DNA of 64,000 nt from Suillus spraguei (taxonomy: Eukaryota > Basidiomycota > Agaricomycetes > Boletales > Suillaceae): assembly GCA_016800925.1 (NCBI GenBank), contig JABCPU010000029.1, positions 186,001 through 250,000 on the forward strand, written 5' to 3'. The translations under genes and the position numbers were made by a program. Positions within the stretch are counted from its first letter, which is position 1. Each line of letters begins with the position of its first letter. Under the pieces are notes generated by a model that saw nothing but the letters and a program-made list of their open reading frames with translations, made no database searches and was not told the DNA's origin. Positions 12,652-24,781 of the stretch are shown here, in pieces.

Positions 12652-13760
12652 AGATAAGTATATATGATTGCAGAGTTCAACTTGACAAAAGACTGCACCG
12701 TTCTTATTAGGTAAGCTATGTCAGTGTAGCGGCCACTGCGGCATCGCGACTCGCGAGTCACACCACCACGGCTACCGGTCTCAGGGAAGACTATTTCGCC
12801 GCACCATTGACTAATCCGTCGCCGAATGCACAGCAAGAAAATGCGGTGTTATTCACAGAACAGCTCAGCGCTCAGCCCTGGCCGCCCAGCCCAGCCTAGT
12901 AGTTGGCAGTTGCGTCACTTCGGCGCGAAATTATGCTCTAGTACTATCAGGAGAGGGCCTGGGATCTTGTTTCTCATCCCAAGTCTAGATGGAGAATATT
13001 AACGGTGCTGTTAGTACTCAGTAATACTCTCACCGGGAACGGGTGGTATTGACCACGTTCAATAGGCTATCCTTTCCATGCAAGTTGATTCATTAATATC
13101 CGACAGAGTCTAAATGATCCCACCTCTTGGCATCTGGAATTAGATTTCATGCATCGCTCGATTACGCTCGGTGAACTATCAAGCCATTCTTGCTGTGCTG
13201 GTGATAATCAATTATCTTACGGTATACGTAGCAATCGCCCACTACAACTTATTTTCAATTTTCTACTAAGTACTTCGCGGTCGTTGCTGTTGTTTTTGAA
13301 CATACGTTGAGAAACTCACATTCAGTGTACACAGGCTTTTATGTAGAGCTCTGGGATCTATGCTCGGGTCCCAGCATCCTTCCGGTCATTCGTTCACATT
13401 CCGGCGATTAGTCCTTCTCACACCCACGAAAATCTAGGCATCAGGGCAGTGTATGGGAATGTGTGTAGAATCACGCCCCCCCTGATTTGATATTCATCCG
13501 GGATGATCGTGTTTGCTCCATGCTTTCGTGACGACCGGTCAGTCTTGCACTGTTATCTCATTTCTTGACACGCGATATCATGCGATAAATGTATGAAACC
13601 AGCAATCTCATTCGCACAATAACCGGTCACGTATCGGCGGCCCTCTGCCAGCTCATGAGTTTAATAACTTGCTGCTTCGCCTAACCTGTGTCTTTATCAC
13701 TTTCTTCTTGTCATACTTCTCTTGCGCTTCTCGTTCTAACTGTCCTCAACTGTCCTTCTA
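12652..13760. other. Divergent intergenic/promoter region between SEC2 and a DUF6593 gene
   Basis: Head-to-head spacing of about 1.1 kb between the minus-strand SEC2 gene and the plus-strand DUF6593 gene. The last 70 bases before 13761 are a CT-rich stretch of the kind that precedes transcription starts in these fungi. No recognisable coding exon or repeat lies in between. Confidence 0.5.
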
Positions 13761-14502
13761 ATGTCTCGCGGCGCACCCAAGCCCCCACCACCATACAAAC
13801 TCAATTTTGCCACCAACAGCGTGCGCAACACTACGTTCGCAGAGGACAACAACAAGCTCTACTATGAGATTGTCACTCGATTTTGGCATCCCCACCTCAC
13901 CAAAATCAATAAATACGACTATGAGGCTCGTGTGGTCAACTGCGTCGCAGAGATCGAGGATCAACCTGAGAAGGATGTGAAAGTCCGCTTCAACACCCCT
14001 GATGCAGAGGGAGAGTGGGTGAGAGCTTGTGACTTTGTCAAGAATGACGGTACAACAACGTAAGTTTTTGATTACTAGGCCAGTGATCAACAATTTTTGA
14101 CGATCGATGGCAGTGGAGGTACCTTCGCTCATGAAGACGGTACTGAGTACCGATGGAAAATACCCAAACGCTATTTACAAGTCAGCTATTTTTCTAACTC
14201 TTGTTTACTTTATCTAACTATTCAAGCTGCAGCTCATTAAGTCAGATGACGAGGAAGAGGTCCCAGTTGCTGAATATCACCCATATAAACGACACTTTGG
14301 CGTCTGGCGCATGTCGCAGCGAGCTTTCCTCGAAGTTAAGCCTGAAGCATCTGCTGCTTTGGACAAAATTATCGGTGATTCATTTCCTTAGGCATTGATG
14401 CATCAGACATTGCTGACTAGAGTACCTTCGCTAGTGAGCTATCTTCTACTGGAAAGACGCAGGCGTCAAACTAAGATCAAAGTCAAGTTGGAGACAAAGT
14501 AA
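13761..14502 (+). CDS. DUF6593 domain protein (first copy)
   Basis: Four exons (13761-14059, 14114-14180, 14227-14374, 14435-14502) keep phase and give 193 residues. The product fits the basidiomycete DUF6593 family: an N-terminal strand set with YYEIVTRFWHPHLTKI, a central GGTFAHEDGTEYRWKIPKR block, the tail strand VAEYHPYKRHFGVWRMSQRA, and a final hydrophobic/basic helix with SYLLLERRRRQTK. Members are small beta-rich proteins of unknown function, often in many copies per genome. No signal peptide or membrane segment is present. A second and very divergent member lies at 35679-36360, so these are not a recent tandem pair. Confidence 0.88.
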
Positions 14503-14949
14503 ACACGCCGACATGGCTTTCTCTTCTAGTGCATAGCAGCCACTGCATCACCCTATGTCGCGCGCTTCGTAAAGTCAAGGAGACTGTCAGCCTCCGGCAT
14601 CTTAAGGAAAGGTCGACGCTCCTGTTTGTTAAATCTAGTTTCTTCGTTACACTAACCTTTTACTTCTATGCTATTTATTGCTGCTTGTAATAAATTTAGA
14701 TTCATAGTCATATAGATATAGATTGCCCAAGGTGTAACAGTGGTACATATATACAACATGTCTTGCACACTACGATTGGTCGGAATGTAGCAGTGTGCGG
14801 GCCATGAGGCGCCGCAACCCGCCCAAGAAGGAAGTATGTGAATTCGAATCGTGTGTCACACATGATCATAATGGCGTTATACCTGCTGATCATGGCATCA
14901 ATTCGAGCCCCCTTCGCTCTTCCGTTTAACCTATTGCCAATAACTTGCA
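14503..14949. other. Intergenic region
   Basis: Contains the 3' flank of the DUF6593 gene (T-rich, with an aataaattt string near 14690) and the promoter of the dioxygenase gene. Nothing else is recognisable. Confidence 0.5.
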
Positions 14950-16390
14950 ATGGCAGCTAACTTCTCTAGTGTCCCAGTCCTCGACTTTGCTCTCGTGTCC
15001 GACAATGCCACGAAACCGGAGTTCATCCTGCAGCTCCGATATGCATTGATAAATGTCGGATTCTTGTATCTCAAGAACCACACTGTCTCACAGGAAGTTA
15101 CCAATGATTTAATCGACTATATCCCCCGACTCTTTGACCTTCCCCAGGAGGCTAAGAACCAGATCTTTATGGCAAACTCACCACATTTCCTTGGATACTC
15201 TAAGTTAGGTGCAGAATTTACCAAAGGCAAAACAGATTATAGAGAGCAATTCGACTTCGCAACACCTCATGAGACGCAGTGGAAACCCGGTGCCCCTGAG
15301 CATCTGCGCCTGTGGGGACCTTCCCAGGTGAGGGTTCAGTATTCGATCATTTCAAGCAGCGCGAACTGAACTGAATTCACTCAGTGGCCAGATGAGGTCC
15401 TTATCCCAGGGTTTAAAAATACCATGGAGACATATCTTCAGCAGGTTCAGGCTCTGAGCTACCAATTCATCAGCTTACTCGCGGAGGCTTTTGGCCTTCC
15501 TTCCGATGCATTGAAGAAGTTCTACGATGCTGATGAATTGATGCAGCACCGCGGAAAGGTGAATACCAAACGAGTCACTATGTATTCTATGGAGGTTGGG
15601 ATTTACCTGATTTCAGGTCGTCAAATATCCCGCCAATGATGGTTCTCTAACTGATCAGGGCGTTGGCCCACACTACGATGCTGGCTTCCTTACTTTCCTT
15701 CTTAACGCGTCACCTCATCGCGGTCTGCAGGTACAGAACCTTTCTGGGCAATGGATCGACGTCCCTCCTATCCCAGGAACGTTCGTGGTGAATATCGGAA
15801 AGGGTAGGCTGAAACTGCCATAACACATTTAATTTCAACTCTGACTTCTTTGCTCGGTCTAGCACTTGAGTTTGTTACCCGCGGGTTGGCGAGAGCCACA
15901 TCGCACCGTGTCTTATCTCCCCCTGTGGGTTCGACTCCACGGTATTCTGTGCCGTTTTTCCAGAATATCAGTTTGAACGCTCGCCTTGCTGACGAGGTCT
16001 TAGATTGTGAGTGCCTTTGATAAAATACTCGCTTTACATACCTTGATGGTCATTTTACAGTCCCATCCGAGATTCTTCAGCTTAAACAGCTTCGAGGAGA
16101 TCCTGTTCAGACTGACTGTACGTTTTCGTCGTTCATTCTTGTATTCTGAAAACATCGTTAATGCATGCTCTACAGCTGTCAATTTCACAGAGTTTGATCG
16201 CGAGCCATCTGGAAAAGTGAACCTTATCGGGCGAGTGAAGTAAGTTCTCGGATTGGTTTTCTGTGGCGGCAATGATTGAATGCATCTCTTCTCCGTCAGG
16301 AGTCACCCTGACGTTGCGCAGCGTCATTATCCGGACCTTTTCGCACAATACTTCCCCAACGGCCTCCCAAAGCAAGTCAGCGCATATTAA
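14950..16390 (+). CDS. 2-oxoglutarate/Fe(II)-dependent dioxygenase, isopenicillin-N-synthase-like
   Basis: Seven exons (14950-15327, 15385-15558, 15617-15803, 15863-16006, 16061-16117, 16176-16239, 16300-16390) give 364 residues, the normal length for this superfamily. The N-terminal DIOX_N part shows VPVLDF and VGFLYLKNH. The double-stranded beta-helix carries the full iron triad: His203 and Asp205 in GPHYDAG and the distal His261 in ATSHRVLSPP. It also has Arg273-x-Ser275 (RYSVPFF) for the 2-oxoglutarate carboxylate. The enzyme should therefore be active, coupling decarboxylation of 2-oxoglutarate to oxidation of an unknown small substrate in the cytosol. Neighbours do not form a biosynthetic cluster, so the substrate cannot be guessed. 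The last 30 residues (SHPDVAQRHYPDLFAQYF) are usual for the fungal members. Confidence 0.92.
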
Positions 16391-17079
16391 ACTTGAAAAG
16401 AACATATCTGTACACTAGATATTTCTCCCACTGTACCAAATCAAGGAAACTTCAAATTGCAACAGGTGGACGTCTGCAATCCTGTATTTTCTTAGATCTA
16501 CTTAGGCTATTACGACCCTGAATTTATGAAGGTATCCTTCGATTTCCTCTCACGGATATTGAGAACTTTCCGACAAGCGAGATAACAGTCCAACGTGCGA
16601 ATATTCATTGACTAGAACTACCAAACAAGATAACACCACTGCAGGGAAATTAGATGCGAGTGAAGGGAGGGGTGAGCAAGATATACAATGGGCCAGGAAG
16701 AAACGACGATCAGTTGTGAACATGCAATGGAATTTGGAATAGTTGATTGTATGAGTGTCAAGACGAAAGAAACAAGGCTTCGCAAGTCATTCTAAAACCC
16801 CTAAGCCTGCTTCCTCCGCCCGAGGGGATTGAGATGCAATAGCATTGCGTAGAGATGAATGAAATAGAAATGAAGCATATAATACACTAACGTAAAGCCT
16901 CCAGCATGACGCAACGTCAGGAGGTTGGTCATTTGAGTAGGTCTGGTAATGATGGATTGCGTCGTTGGTTGTGTGGCGTCCTGTGCAAGTGAATCCTCAT
17001 GCAGGAATGCCACGGTAGGCTCTAAGATGGAAACATCAGGATCAGGTGCATCCACAGCAACGGGATCATCTGCGGAGAG
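16391..17079. other. 3' flank of BCS1-like gene with an in-frame coding-like extension
   Basis: Downstream of the TGA that ends the BCS1-like frame (17080-17082, minus strand), the same frame stays open for another 93 codons to 16801. Its first third is acidic and coding-like (DDPVAVDAPDPDVSILEP), while the remainder is hydrophobic and looks random. It may be untranslated sequence, a former C-terminus, or a read-through extension. The rest of the gap holds nothing recognisable. Confidence 0.4.
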
Positions 17080-19616
17080 TCAACTCGAATCGGCAACTTG
17101 GATCCAAACTGCTTCAGGTGGAGTGGAGGGAGGTGGGACGTTTTCCTCGTCGCTGTCGTCATCGGTAGAGGGCTCACCCTTATTATCGTCAATGGAAATA
17201 TCTGGAATGGGTAAAATCCCGTCCTTCTTGTCAGTTTCGGCCTTGTCTTTGGCCTCCTGTTCCTGGAGCTGCTGTCTAAGCTTGGCAAGCTCAAGTTCTT
17301 TCTTCTCAAGCTCAGCCTTCTCCTTCTCTTTTTCCAGGAGTTCCTTGCGCCGCTTCTCACGCTAGATGGAATACGTTAGTTCAGTCAGATAAACGATGCT
17401 CAGTGACGTTGTCAACATCCCGAATACTCACATCGAGTTTTTCCTTGAGTTCACGAGCCTCCTTTTCCTTTCTCAAGCGTTCCCTGAGTTCCCTCTCGCT
17501 GATCACCCAGGCAGCAGCTCCGTTGGCAGCAGCTTCAGGTTGCGACTTATTCTTGAGCAGATCTAAAGTCGTGCAAAAATGTGTCAGCACATGATTTCAC
17601 CTCACTCACCACCCCGCCCACAGTAGATCAAGTAAAGCACGATGAAAAGAAACATCAAAGCACAAGGGGCGCCATAAGGTTAGAAGAAACTCACAGCCTT
17701 GCAGCGCCGCAACGCTGAACTCATCATCTGGGATTGAATCTGCAAACATCTTCGCGAGCTGAGCAAGTCTGGCACCATCCAAAGGCTTGGCGGAGTGTTG
17801 GCATGCAGTGAGATGTTCCTCGACCGGAGGCGGCAAGTACGCTTGGTTTTTGGAACCAAAGCCGTCTCGCGGAGGCTTTGGGGACGAAGAATCCTTGGAA
17901 GACGCCAGAGATGATGTCGACGACGAGAACGAAGGGGAAAGCGACCACAACGTTGAAGACTGCGAAGACGGTGACGGAGAGGACGACTGGGCCGTAGGCG
18001 TTGTAGGTAAGTCAATTCCCTCTATATCCCCCTCTATGACTTCATTGTCTTGATCCGTGGACGGGAAGAAGTTGCGGAACAGAGCTTCTGCTTGCCACTT
18101 TGAAGAGTTCTTGAACTCAATCCAAACGTCCATACGGCCCGGACGTGAAAGCGCAGGGTCCAAACGCTCTAAATGATTGGTGGTTCTATAGGTGCATATT
18201 AGGAAGTGCTAAACCGAATAAGGATTTCAAACTTACGCAAAGAGGATCCGACCTTCGGCAGCAGCCACACCATCTAAGGCGTTCAACAAGCCGCTCAAAC
18301 TCAATGTATTTACATCAGAGATGTGATCCTTGTGACGTCTGTGCCTCGAGCTGCCGCTCGTCACCGGTTGTTCCGCAGCGCCCTCTTCTGAGCTGTTGCT
18401 TGACGAGTCCGGAGTGCCGTTGGAGCTCTTATCACGCGTGACGCTGCGTGTAAACGCCGCATCGAGATCCTCGAGAAGCACGATGCAGCGAGCTGGGACA
18501 CGACCCATGAGGGTAGTCAATGTGCTATCACTGATCCACGAAGAAGATAGTGACACAACGTAGATGTCAAGCATGAGTTCGCCCGCAATGGCATGGATAA
18601 GGGAACTCTTTCCAGAGCCGGGTACACCATGCAGCAAGTAGCCGCGGCGGAATGGAATGCCGCGATCCGCATACCACTGGATTTGTGAGCAATGAAACGT
18701 GGTTTTGATAAATTACCGAAATTACCTTCTCGGACTTCAAAAAATCACGCGTGTCGTTAAGAAGCATCTCCTTTACCCCGGGGTTGAGAACAATGGACGA
18801 CATAGGGCGTTTATGACGAGAGTCGGTCCAGCGCCAGCTGCCGTGTGAGTCTGCAAAGTAGATCTGGATCCGGTGAATTGCCTCTGCTTCGTACTCTTTC
18901 TTGGCTTGCAAGACAAGTTGCTTGAGGATAGTATTATTCCGTGCAACAACGCTGTGATACCAGCATACATTAGCCGCGAGGCCAAAAATGAGTCAGAAGG
19001 GAAATTTGAATATCACCTTATTGACAAGACTTCGCATCCGCTACCGTCCTGCTTTTTGCTGCGACGGACCCTAAGCCAGTGACCCTTGTAATATATAGTG
19101 TGTGTGGTGTCGAATGTCGGCTGGAATACGACACGTGTCTTGACTTTGCCGGGAGGTGAGTCTTCATCGCCCTCTTCCTCTTCGTCATCACCAAATGAAT
19201 TGTCTGCTTGGCGAGATCCTGAGAAGCCAGGCGTTGTGGTGCGAGTAGTAGTCTCGAACTCCCTAGAGCGCTGCCACTCAGGGCGGCGTGAGAGCCACAG
19301 CATGAGCCAATCATAGGGATAGTCCTCTTCCGAGAAATGCGCAGTGAGGAAAAATGCTGTGTCAGGTAGTAGCGTGTCAGAAAATGGCGTCAAATGACAA
19401 GCGAATTCTTACAGTTGAGGAAATGAGACCTTTTGATGTGCGCTGTCGTCAGCGAGGAGGTGTACGAGAATGATTCAGGACATACCAAGCTGAGCTAGAG
19501 GCTCTTCTGGCCGTCTCGACTGTTCCTCCCAGGACAACGAGCTTCATGCCGTCAATGACTGAGGAGCCTCCTGCGCCTCCGACGAGGGGTTGCACGAGCG
19601 ACTTGAGAGCGTCCAT
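17080..19616 (-). CDS. BCS1-like mitochondrial AAA ATPase
   Basis: BCS1 proteins sit in the mitochondrial inner membrane; yeast Bcs1 translocates the Rieske protein into complex III, but fungal genomes also hold several BCS1-like paralogues of unknown duty. Eight exons (19616-19486, 19429-19413, 19356-19017, 18951-18726, 18676-18237, 18185-17695, 17562-17432, 17361-17080) give 685 residues. The second exon is only 17 bases. The BCS1_N domain includes YDWLMLWLSRRPEW and is interrupted by an acidic insert. The AAA module shows Walker A GVPGSGKSS (255-263), Walker B CIVLLEDLDAAF and the sensor/arginine region TTNHLERLDPALSRPGRMD. A Ser/Gly-rich insert of about 45 residues follows Walker B. The C-terminus is a charged coiled coil. 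At 685 residues it is longer than canonical Bcs1 (about 450), which favours a paralogue rather than the complex III factor itself. Confidence 0.9.
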
Positions 19617-20108
19617 GGTAATGGTAATGTCTCAAGGTGAGTGGACAAGCCAACGTTGCGAAGAAGGACACTTTGAGTGTAAATAGTGGAAACGTAGGTA
19701 ACAAGGTGGGTGTGTGAGGATAAGAGGAGGATGGTATCTAATAGACGCAGGTGATATATAAGCTGTGTCTGTTCTGGGGCAATAGGCTATAAGCAGGAAA
19801 CAAGTTAGAGGCTATTAGCGACGTCTAGAGAACAGACAAACAAATAGTCAGGAAACGAAATAAGTCGAGGACTGTCACTACGGTTCCGTTCTGACTACAC
19901 GAGGAGGAAGCGAGTCAAGGTCAAGCCGCGTCAGCAAAACGTGGGTATTCTTATGCTCCCAGAATTAACTTGGCGCCTAACTTTGGTCACGCCACCGCTA
20001 AATCTTCACAGCATTATGGTTCACAAGCTTGTCGAGTACGTCTGAGAGAAGTGAACGTCTACGTACAATAGATATACATGTGTACTCTTAAGCAGAATGA
20101 ATTGAAAA
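19617..20108. other. Intergenic region upstream of the BCS1-like gene
   Basis: Purine-rich minus-strand promoter flank of the BCS1-like gene and 3' flank of the next minus-strand gene. No further feature was seen. Confidence 0.45.
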
Positions 20109-21476
20109 TCACAAAACCGCCAAGTATAATCCTTCCACAGCAATGTTGGCCTGCCATATTCCCAGTTTCCGAACAATTCTGAGAACCATTGGCGCGGGAA
20201 ACACCAGCACATACGACACAGGGACCAATACCAGTAGAGGGATGGTTAGAAACAAAGTGATACTTGGCTTGATAACCAAAAAATAAAATAACGCCCGATA
20301 GGACGTCCAGTCCGTGAACTATAATAATGGGCAGCCGAATAACGGAGGTGAGAGGGCTTTTGGCTAGAGGGGGGAAAAGCGGATTAAACATACCATGGCT
20401 ATCGTATTTTTGTAGAATGAAGATTCGCGATACGGTGACCCTGACTCTAATTCATTTGAGCGCGATGGCCGGACCTGCTGGAAGATAGGTCGGGGCGGAT
20501 ATGGAGGTGGGTAAGCGAGAGGCCCATGGAATGTCGTTTGGAGGCCCAGCTACGAGAGATCCAGTTTCATATTTAATTTGAAATTTAAGATAGAAGCGAA
20601 CGCACTTCTCCCCTCGCAAATGCCCTGGCACCGAGCAAATTAAGGAAACATAAGAGAGCGCCCAACGGTAATGCAATTAATAATGTTGTACCAGTCTATG
20701 AAGGCCGGTTAGAAATGAATATAATTTTTCAAGCCAGGAGACCTAAAAATCAGAGACTAGAACAAAATGCTTACCAAAGTAAATACAAAAAGGTAAACCC
20801 ATGCAAGGAGGGCATAGGGAAAGTTGAGCACTAGAAGATGGAATGCAGCCGCATGGTATGCTCTGCGAGTCATGGGTCGGAAGTAATGAGACCAGCAGCG
20901 TCGTGAAAGCAGCGGCCACCTGTGCGAGCTTCCAGACTGTGACTCTATTGGTGCGCCGGGACGTTGGTGACGCCTTTGATGACCATCGTGTGCACACGGG
21001 TAGTCACGGTCATCCCCGATCGCCTCATATATGTCCACATCAGACTCGATATCCGGATCAGAATGGAGCAGCGATAGCACTGTTTGCGCTAGAGAGGGCG
21101 CAAACGAATTGGAGGAAACAATTGTGCTCGACTGCGAATGTGTCCTCTGACGTCCCGACGAACGTTGGGCGGAGCTTGACAACAAATCACCAAGTAGTGG
21201 TGTCTGCTCTGTAGCATCTTCAGTGCGAGGGAACGGATGAGCTGATACTGATAATTGAGGGGAAACATATCCTGAAGCACGATCTGAATCTGGTGGAGCC
21301 TGTGGTGATAATGGCGCTGGTAAGCGATGCCTCCGACTATGTCGAGCCGCGCGCAAGCGCCGCTCTTGCGATGGATAAGGTGGTGGGGGATCGTAAACTG
21401 TAGCTGCCTGGTTAAAAACTACGTCTTGAACTCCAGAACGGTTACAGGACTCCTCGGCAGACATTCCCTGGGACAT
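20109..21476 (-). CDS. Multi-pass membrane protein, basidiomycete-conserved, function unknown
   Basis: Four exons (21476-20775, 20695-20606, 20549-20394, 20318-20109) are all in phase and give 385 residues. The first 190 residues are a cytosolic-type disordered region with PPPPYPSQ and TEQTPLLGDLL, the latter a dileucine-like sorting motif. Four hydrophobic stretches follow: one around LVLNFPYALLAWVYLFVFT, one around TLLIALPLGALLCFLNLLG, and a pair in the last exon (ALFYFLVIKPSITLFLTI and LLVLVPVSYVLVFP). Between them a Pro/Tyr-rich loop (FHGPLAYPPPYPPRPIF) is a feature I recall from orthologues in other Agaricomycetes. The protein likely sits in an endomembrane or the plasma membrane. It is divergently arranged with the G-alpha gene, sharing a 785-base intergenic region. 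Confidence 0.8.
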
Positions 21477-22261
21477 TGTTGAGGAAAGGGTCGTAGTCCA
21501 GCACGTGATCTAATAGTAATAAAAATTGACAAACACTTATGTTAGCCTACCACATAAAATATTACATAATTTTACTCAGCGGCCTGCAGCCTTGTCACCT
21601 GCTGTCACCTGTGGGCGGAGTCCCGTCAGCTCAAGCAGTGGACAGTTACCAGGGCTCACAACTTTTATTTTCCGCATGAACCTTTCGCTTTACTCGCGGG
21701 GTTGGTACTGCTCAATTTGACGACTCAGAAGCAGCGAATGCCATTGGACCACTGTGGCAGCTCCGAATTGTTTATCAAAAACTAAAACTATATCATTTAC
21801 AACTACCGAGCTACCAGGTACATTCCCACTAGGGCGATGACTTGTAGCTTGACATTTTCTATTTGCATATATACATTGACAGAACTGTCGAAGGCCCCCG
21901 CGAGTTCTGGAGTGCTTACCAGTGAGTCTAGACTAAAGTTGTGAGGCGATTTACATACTTTACTATGTGGTTATTGTACTATACGTAGGAAATCAACGTT
22001 AACATTAAATAATGGGATATGCTGTCATGGTTCTAGATGCCGAAGTACAATGCCGAGAAAATAATTAAACAAATATAATAAATTCTGGGACATTGGCGAT
22101 GTTAGCGGTTTCTTCTTTTTGCTCGCTGACTTCCCACATCCGCTAATTATTGTTGGATCACCCGCTCCTTCGAAACTTTTGATCTCTACCTTTTTGTGTC
22201 CTTTTCTGCATTCCTCCTTTCTTTCTATTCACGCACAACATTATTTCTCTCTTTCTCAAAC
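21477..22261. promoter_or_regulatory. Shared divergent promoter region
   Basis: It separates the minus-strand membrane protein gene from the plus-strand G-alpha gene. The side next to G-alpha is a long CT-rich tract (about 22185-22255) ending in a tctctttctcaaac start context, typical of highly expressed fungal genes. The central part is AT-rich and holds no coding exon that I can support. Confidence 0.5.
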
Positions 22262-23654
22262 ATGGGTTGTGTCCAATCTACTGGTGTTGACAACGAGGCC
22301 AAGGCTCGTACGTATTCATCTGCCCCACATCTAAACCAGACCTGAATGAAGCTTGTCTTTCGTAGGTAACGATGAGATTGAAAACCAACTCAGACGAGAT
22401 CGAATGATGGCCAAGAATGAGATTAAAATGTTGCTGCTGGGAGCAGGAGAGTCAGGAAAGGTCAGTTACGCACTGACCACTCCGAATACAGTGCTGACGG
22501 ACTCGTGCTTTCATAGTCTACTGTCCTCAAGCAGATGAAACTCATTCATCATGGCGGTTATAATGACTCTGAACGAGATTCCTACAAGGAAATCATTTAC
22601 TCGAACACCATTCAGTCCATGCGGTGCGTGTTATAACCGGTCAAAGTTCGATTGTAACCCTGAAGAATTTTCTAGCGCCATTCTCGAGGCTATGCCTCAA
22701 CTCGATATATCTTTATCGCCACAGAACGATGCTCGTCGTGCCGTAATTCTTGCTATTCCTGGCCAAATCGAGAGTGATGTGCTCCCAAGAGATGTTGCTG
22801 ACGCCATTCGAGGACTTTGGCGAGACTCGGGTGTCAAGGAAGCTGTTCGTCGGTCACGAGAGTTCCAGTTGAATGATTCTGCTGTCTACTACTTCAACGC
22901 CATCGACCGCATGTGCGGACCAGGGTACATGCCGACGGATCAAGATATCTTGCGCAGTAGAGTGAAGACGACTGGTATCACTGAAACCACGTTCAAGGTC
23001 GGCGAACTTACGTACAAACTCTTTGATGTCGGAGGTCAGCGGAGTGAACGTAAGAAATGGATTCACTGCTTCGAGAACGTTACAGCGTTGGTGTTTCTGG
23101 TGTCTTTGAGCGAGTACGATCAGATGTTATATGAAGATGAAAGTGTTGTAGGTCCCAGGCTCATTATAATAGTAACTCCTTTCGGACTGATTGCGCCCAC
23201 AGAATCGCATGCAAGAGGCCCTGACCCTCTTCGACTCGATATGCAATTCACGGTGGTTTGTCAAGACATCAATTGTACGTGCTTGTACCTCGTGGCATAT
23301 TACATATTTATTCCCTATACAGATTTTGTTCTTGAACAAAATCGACCTGTTCGCTGAGAAACTCCCACATTCACCGCTTGGTGACTACTTCCCAGACTAC
23401 ACCGGCGGTGACAACTATGACGCCGCTTGCGACTATTTGCTCCACCGTTTTGTTGCGCTCAATCAGAATGCAGCAACCAAGCAAATATACGCCCATTATA
23501 CTTGCGCAACAGATACTCAACAAATCAGATGTAAGCAGCCTCCTTTTACTGCTGTATTTTACATAAACTGACTCTGGTACCCTTCATAGTCGTGTTGAGT
23601 GCTATCCAAGATATTCTGCTACAAATTCATCTTCGTGAGTGTGGTTTGCTGTGA
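22262..23654 (+). CDS. Heterotrimeric G-protein alpha subunit, Gi-like (fungal group I)
   Basis: Seven exons (22262-22307, 22366-22460, 22517-22623, 22676-23147, 23203-23274, 23323-23530, 23590-23654) give exactly 354 residues, the canonical size. It starts MGCVQS, so Gly2 can be myristoylated and Cys3 palmitoylated for membrane attachment. The P-loop GAGESGKST (41-49) is split by intron 2. Switch I carries the transition-state Arg in SRVKTTG, switch II is [12 protein letters not shown] with the catalytic Gln, and the guanine motifs NKID and CATDT are present. The C-terminus is ECGLL, with the Cys at -4 that pertussis toxin modifies in Gi proteins. All key residues are intact, so this should be a working GTPase coupling seven-helix receptors (pheromone or nutrient) to effectors. 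The paralogue group cannot be settled further without an alignment. Confidence 0.97.
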
Positions 23655-24781
23655 TGGGATCATAGCGCCACACTCTTTTTTTGGTCTTTGTTTTACCCCA
23701 TGCATCATCTGCCTCTCGCGCATGCAGTTCGCTCTACCAGCTTTCATCGCATCATACATTCACAACCTACATCTTGGCTATCCATCTCTCTTATTTTGAG
23801 ATCCAACGTTTATAACCGTTTGTGCGCTCTTCTGAACATACACGTACCATGATAGGTCCGTAGGAGTGTGTTTCAAATCGTTGTGTCACTTTCCCCTTCC
23901 TCTCCCGTTACCTTCTACTAAAACATGGATTGACCAAAACCTAGTATACCCTTCTTATACGATTCCTATGTAATTGGAGACCTTATCTTGACCGCTCGTT
24001 AATTGTTTGTGGTTGAATTTATTAAAATTTCAAGCAAAGCACGTGTTCCGGCGAAGTTTAGCCAAAAGTGTGCACTGTGAAATGATGCGAAGATTAGGAT
24101 GATATTATTGTAAAACATTGATATAGCACATGGTATACCCAAGCTACATATAGAGAACCCCATCGGGAGTGACCATGTTGAACGTTGAACTCTGTGGGAT
24201 GATTTGGTTATCACAAGAGCGGTGCTCTACACCACCAGATCCAAGTATAGCACCAATTTGATAAATATCAATATCTGTCATGGAATATCTTTTTTGTTCT
24301 CGATATTAATGGCGCAGCACTCTCGGAGTAGAAGGTGGCGACTAATGGCGAATTCTGCCACCTGCGGACGCCGTAAGCACTATTCCCGAGGAGGTATAGG
24401 CCTTAGTTAGGCGCCAATGTCAGCGGACCAGTAGAGCGCGTTACACAGGTATGGCAGAAGCTTATTTACCTTTCAAGCATAGTTGGACATCCATTCCCGT
24501 TCCAGACCACACGTTACGGGTCTGCTGATGGTGTAGTACCACTATACAGGGGCACGCCACTCAGCTGGCGAACAGAATCATACCCACACATGGCAGGTGG
24601 TGACGATGTATCTAGGATAGCGCTCCGACGACTTGCTGGCGAGTCTAGATCAAATTTCTGTCAAAAAGGTATTTGTGCAAATGCAAGATAGGGTTGTGAT
24701 GCAATGGTACAAGTGAGTTTGAACAGCGATTATAGCAAAGTCGGCGATAGAGCTCAAGAGATTTATCGATTTGGATGATAA
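23655..24781. other. Intergenic region between G-alpha and the MAPR gene
   Basis: Convergent 3' flanks. The 150 bases after the G-alpha stop are pyrimidine-rich. No domain, exon chain or repeat could be supported in the remaining sequence. Confidence 0.45.
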
